A DNA stretch of 64,000 bases, from contig CAYMPH010000001.1 in assembly GCA_964392365.1 (NCBI GenBank), positions 62,001-126,000 on the forward strand, read 5' to 3'. The stretch is from CAYMPH01 sp964392365 (lineage in GTDB: Bacteria > Spirochaetota > UBA4802 > UBA5550). Shown piece by piece: positions 63,460-64,000 of the stretch (its first letter is position 1; each line of letters starts with the position of its first letter). The notes below the pieces were generated by a model. That model ran no database searches. It was not told where the DNA came from and saw only the letters and a list, made by a program, of their open reading frames with translations. The position numbers and the translations under genes were made by a program.

Positions 63460-64000
63460 ATGAATAAAAAAAATCTGCCAATAATAATATATTCTATTTC
63501 AATATTATATTCCATTGGAATACTATACTTAATTTATTATTTAAATTTTGATTTCTTCCCGTTATTCTGGCTTATCGGAATGCTTATATTAAAGCCATTA
63601 TATAAATCAGATTCATACTGGATGGATGGCTTCTGGTTATTGTTAACATGGCTCAACCATAATGATTTGTATATTTATCTTCCGCTAATAATGTTAATGC
63701 TGATCTTTGCAGGGTATAAAATACAATCAAAGATAATTCCGTTTATTACTGTTTTAATTATCGGTTCCGCTATTCCGGCAGTAATATATAATGATCCAAC
63801 TGACATGATCTTTCACAAATACTTTTTAATCAGCACAACAGTTCTTGGATTAATAATATATATTATAGACAGCATACGTTCCCGAACAGTAATTTCAGGA
63901 AAAATTGATTTTATTCTATGCTCCTATTCAGGCAACACCGGCCATTACAGCAGCCTGTTTATTGAAAGCGCGAGAAAAGCCGGAGCTCAAATCAATATAC
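63460..64000 (+). CDS. Membrane protein with C-terminal flavodoxin-like domain (3' end outside window)
   Basis: The ATG at 63460 opens a frame to the right edge, 180 residues. Four hydrophobic segments span roughly 10-30, 35-50, 70-90 and 95-110 and another at about 130-145. After about residue 155 the sequence IDFILCSYSGNTGHYS is the phosphate-binding start of a flavodoxin fold, with more of it cut off. A membrane protein carrying a flavodoxin domain could transfer electrons at the membrane. GGGG eleven bases upstream is the only ribosome site. The combination is unusual. Confidence 0.6.
   Translation, partial: MNKKNLPIIIYSISILYSIGILYLIYYLNFDFFPLFWLIGMLILKPLYKSDSYWMDGFWLLLTWLNHNDLYIYLPLIMLMLIFAGYKIQSKIIPFITVLIIGSAIPAVIYNDPTDMIFHKYFLISTTVLGLIIYIIDSIRSRTVISGKIDFILCSYSGNTGHYSSLFIESARKAGAQINI

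Overview
The window is an AT-rich chromosome segment from a diderm bacterium. Diderm features are a FadL-type porin, a small beta-barrel protein, WbpA/B/D/E sugar enzymes, an MlaF-type ATPase and many signal peptides. A lone 5S rRNA gene with its own terminator, several FecR, FlgO/CsgG-like and TPR envelope proteins, a C-terminal J-domain protein and a UPF0182 protein fit a Spirochaetota-like (perhaps leptospira-related) lineage. That placement is an inference; no 16S gene is present.

Layout. 1-5.9 kb: truncated FadL-like porin, then a response regulator and a five-PAS sensor kinase. 6-9.7 kb: alpha/beta hydrolase, long TetR-type regulator and a two-gene ABC transporter. 9.8-11.3 kb: a DsbA/FrnE-type oxidoreductase whose first catalytic cysteine is an in-frame UGA (probable selenoprotein), and a DOPA-dioxygenase-like enzyme. 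11.5-24.6 kb: exported FecR/TPR, TPR-CHAT and M48 proteins, two FlgO/CsgG-like proteins, three metallo-beta-lactamase-fold enzymes, an SrkA-like kinase and a small zincin. 24.7 kb: 5S rRNA. 24.9-32.3 kb: acyl-CoA synthetase, SbcD/SbcC, lipoprotein, phosphofructokinase. 32.5-38.9 kb: zinc ribbons, MORN protein, a secreted possible RNase, TPR and LysM-M23 proteins, and a chemoreceptor. 38.9-48.5 kb: ABC-F ATPase, acyl-CoA synthetase plus MaoC hydratase, a J-domain/CysE/thioesterase operon, penicillin acylase. 48.6-56.8 kb: TrpB2, TrpR with a visible self-operator, then a long leftward operon-like run RsgA-MlaF-WbpD-WbpA-WbpB-WbpE expected to make UDP-GlcNAc(3NAc)A for surface polysaccharide. 56.9-59.5 kb: a small accessory island of hairpin-rich repeats, an orphan ORF, a beta-barrel gene, and a duplicated Cys-rich secreted protein. 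59.6-64 kb: UPF0182, a radical SAM enzyme with no ATG/GTG/TTG start, and a truncated membrane-flavodoxin-like protein.

The strongest unusual signals are the UGA-containing DsbA-like gene with a hairpin at the bacterial SECIS distance, a 180-base structured element present twice around the beta-barrel gene (69 bases identical), the probable CUG start of the radical SAM gene, perfect palindromes whose arms differ between copies but stay complementary, and the exported M48/TPR-CHAT gene pair. Dispersed inverted repeats (REP/MITE-like) sit between several genes.
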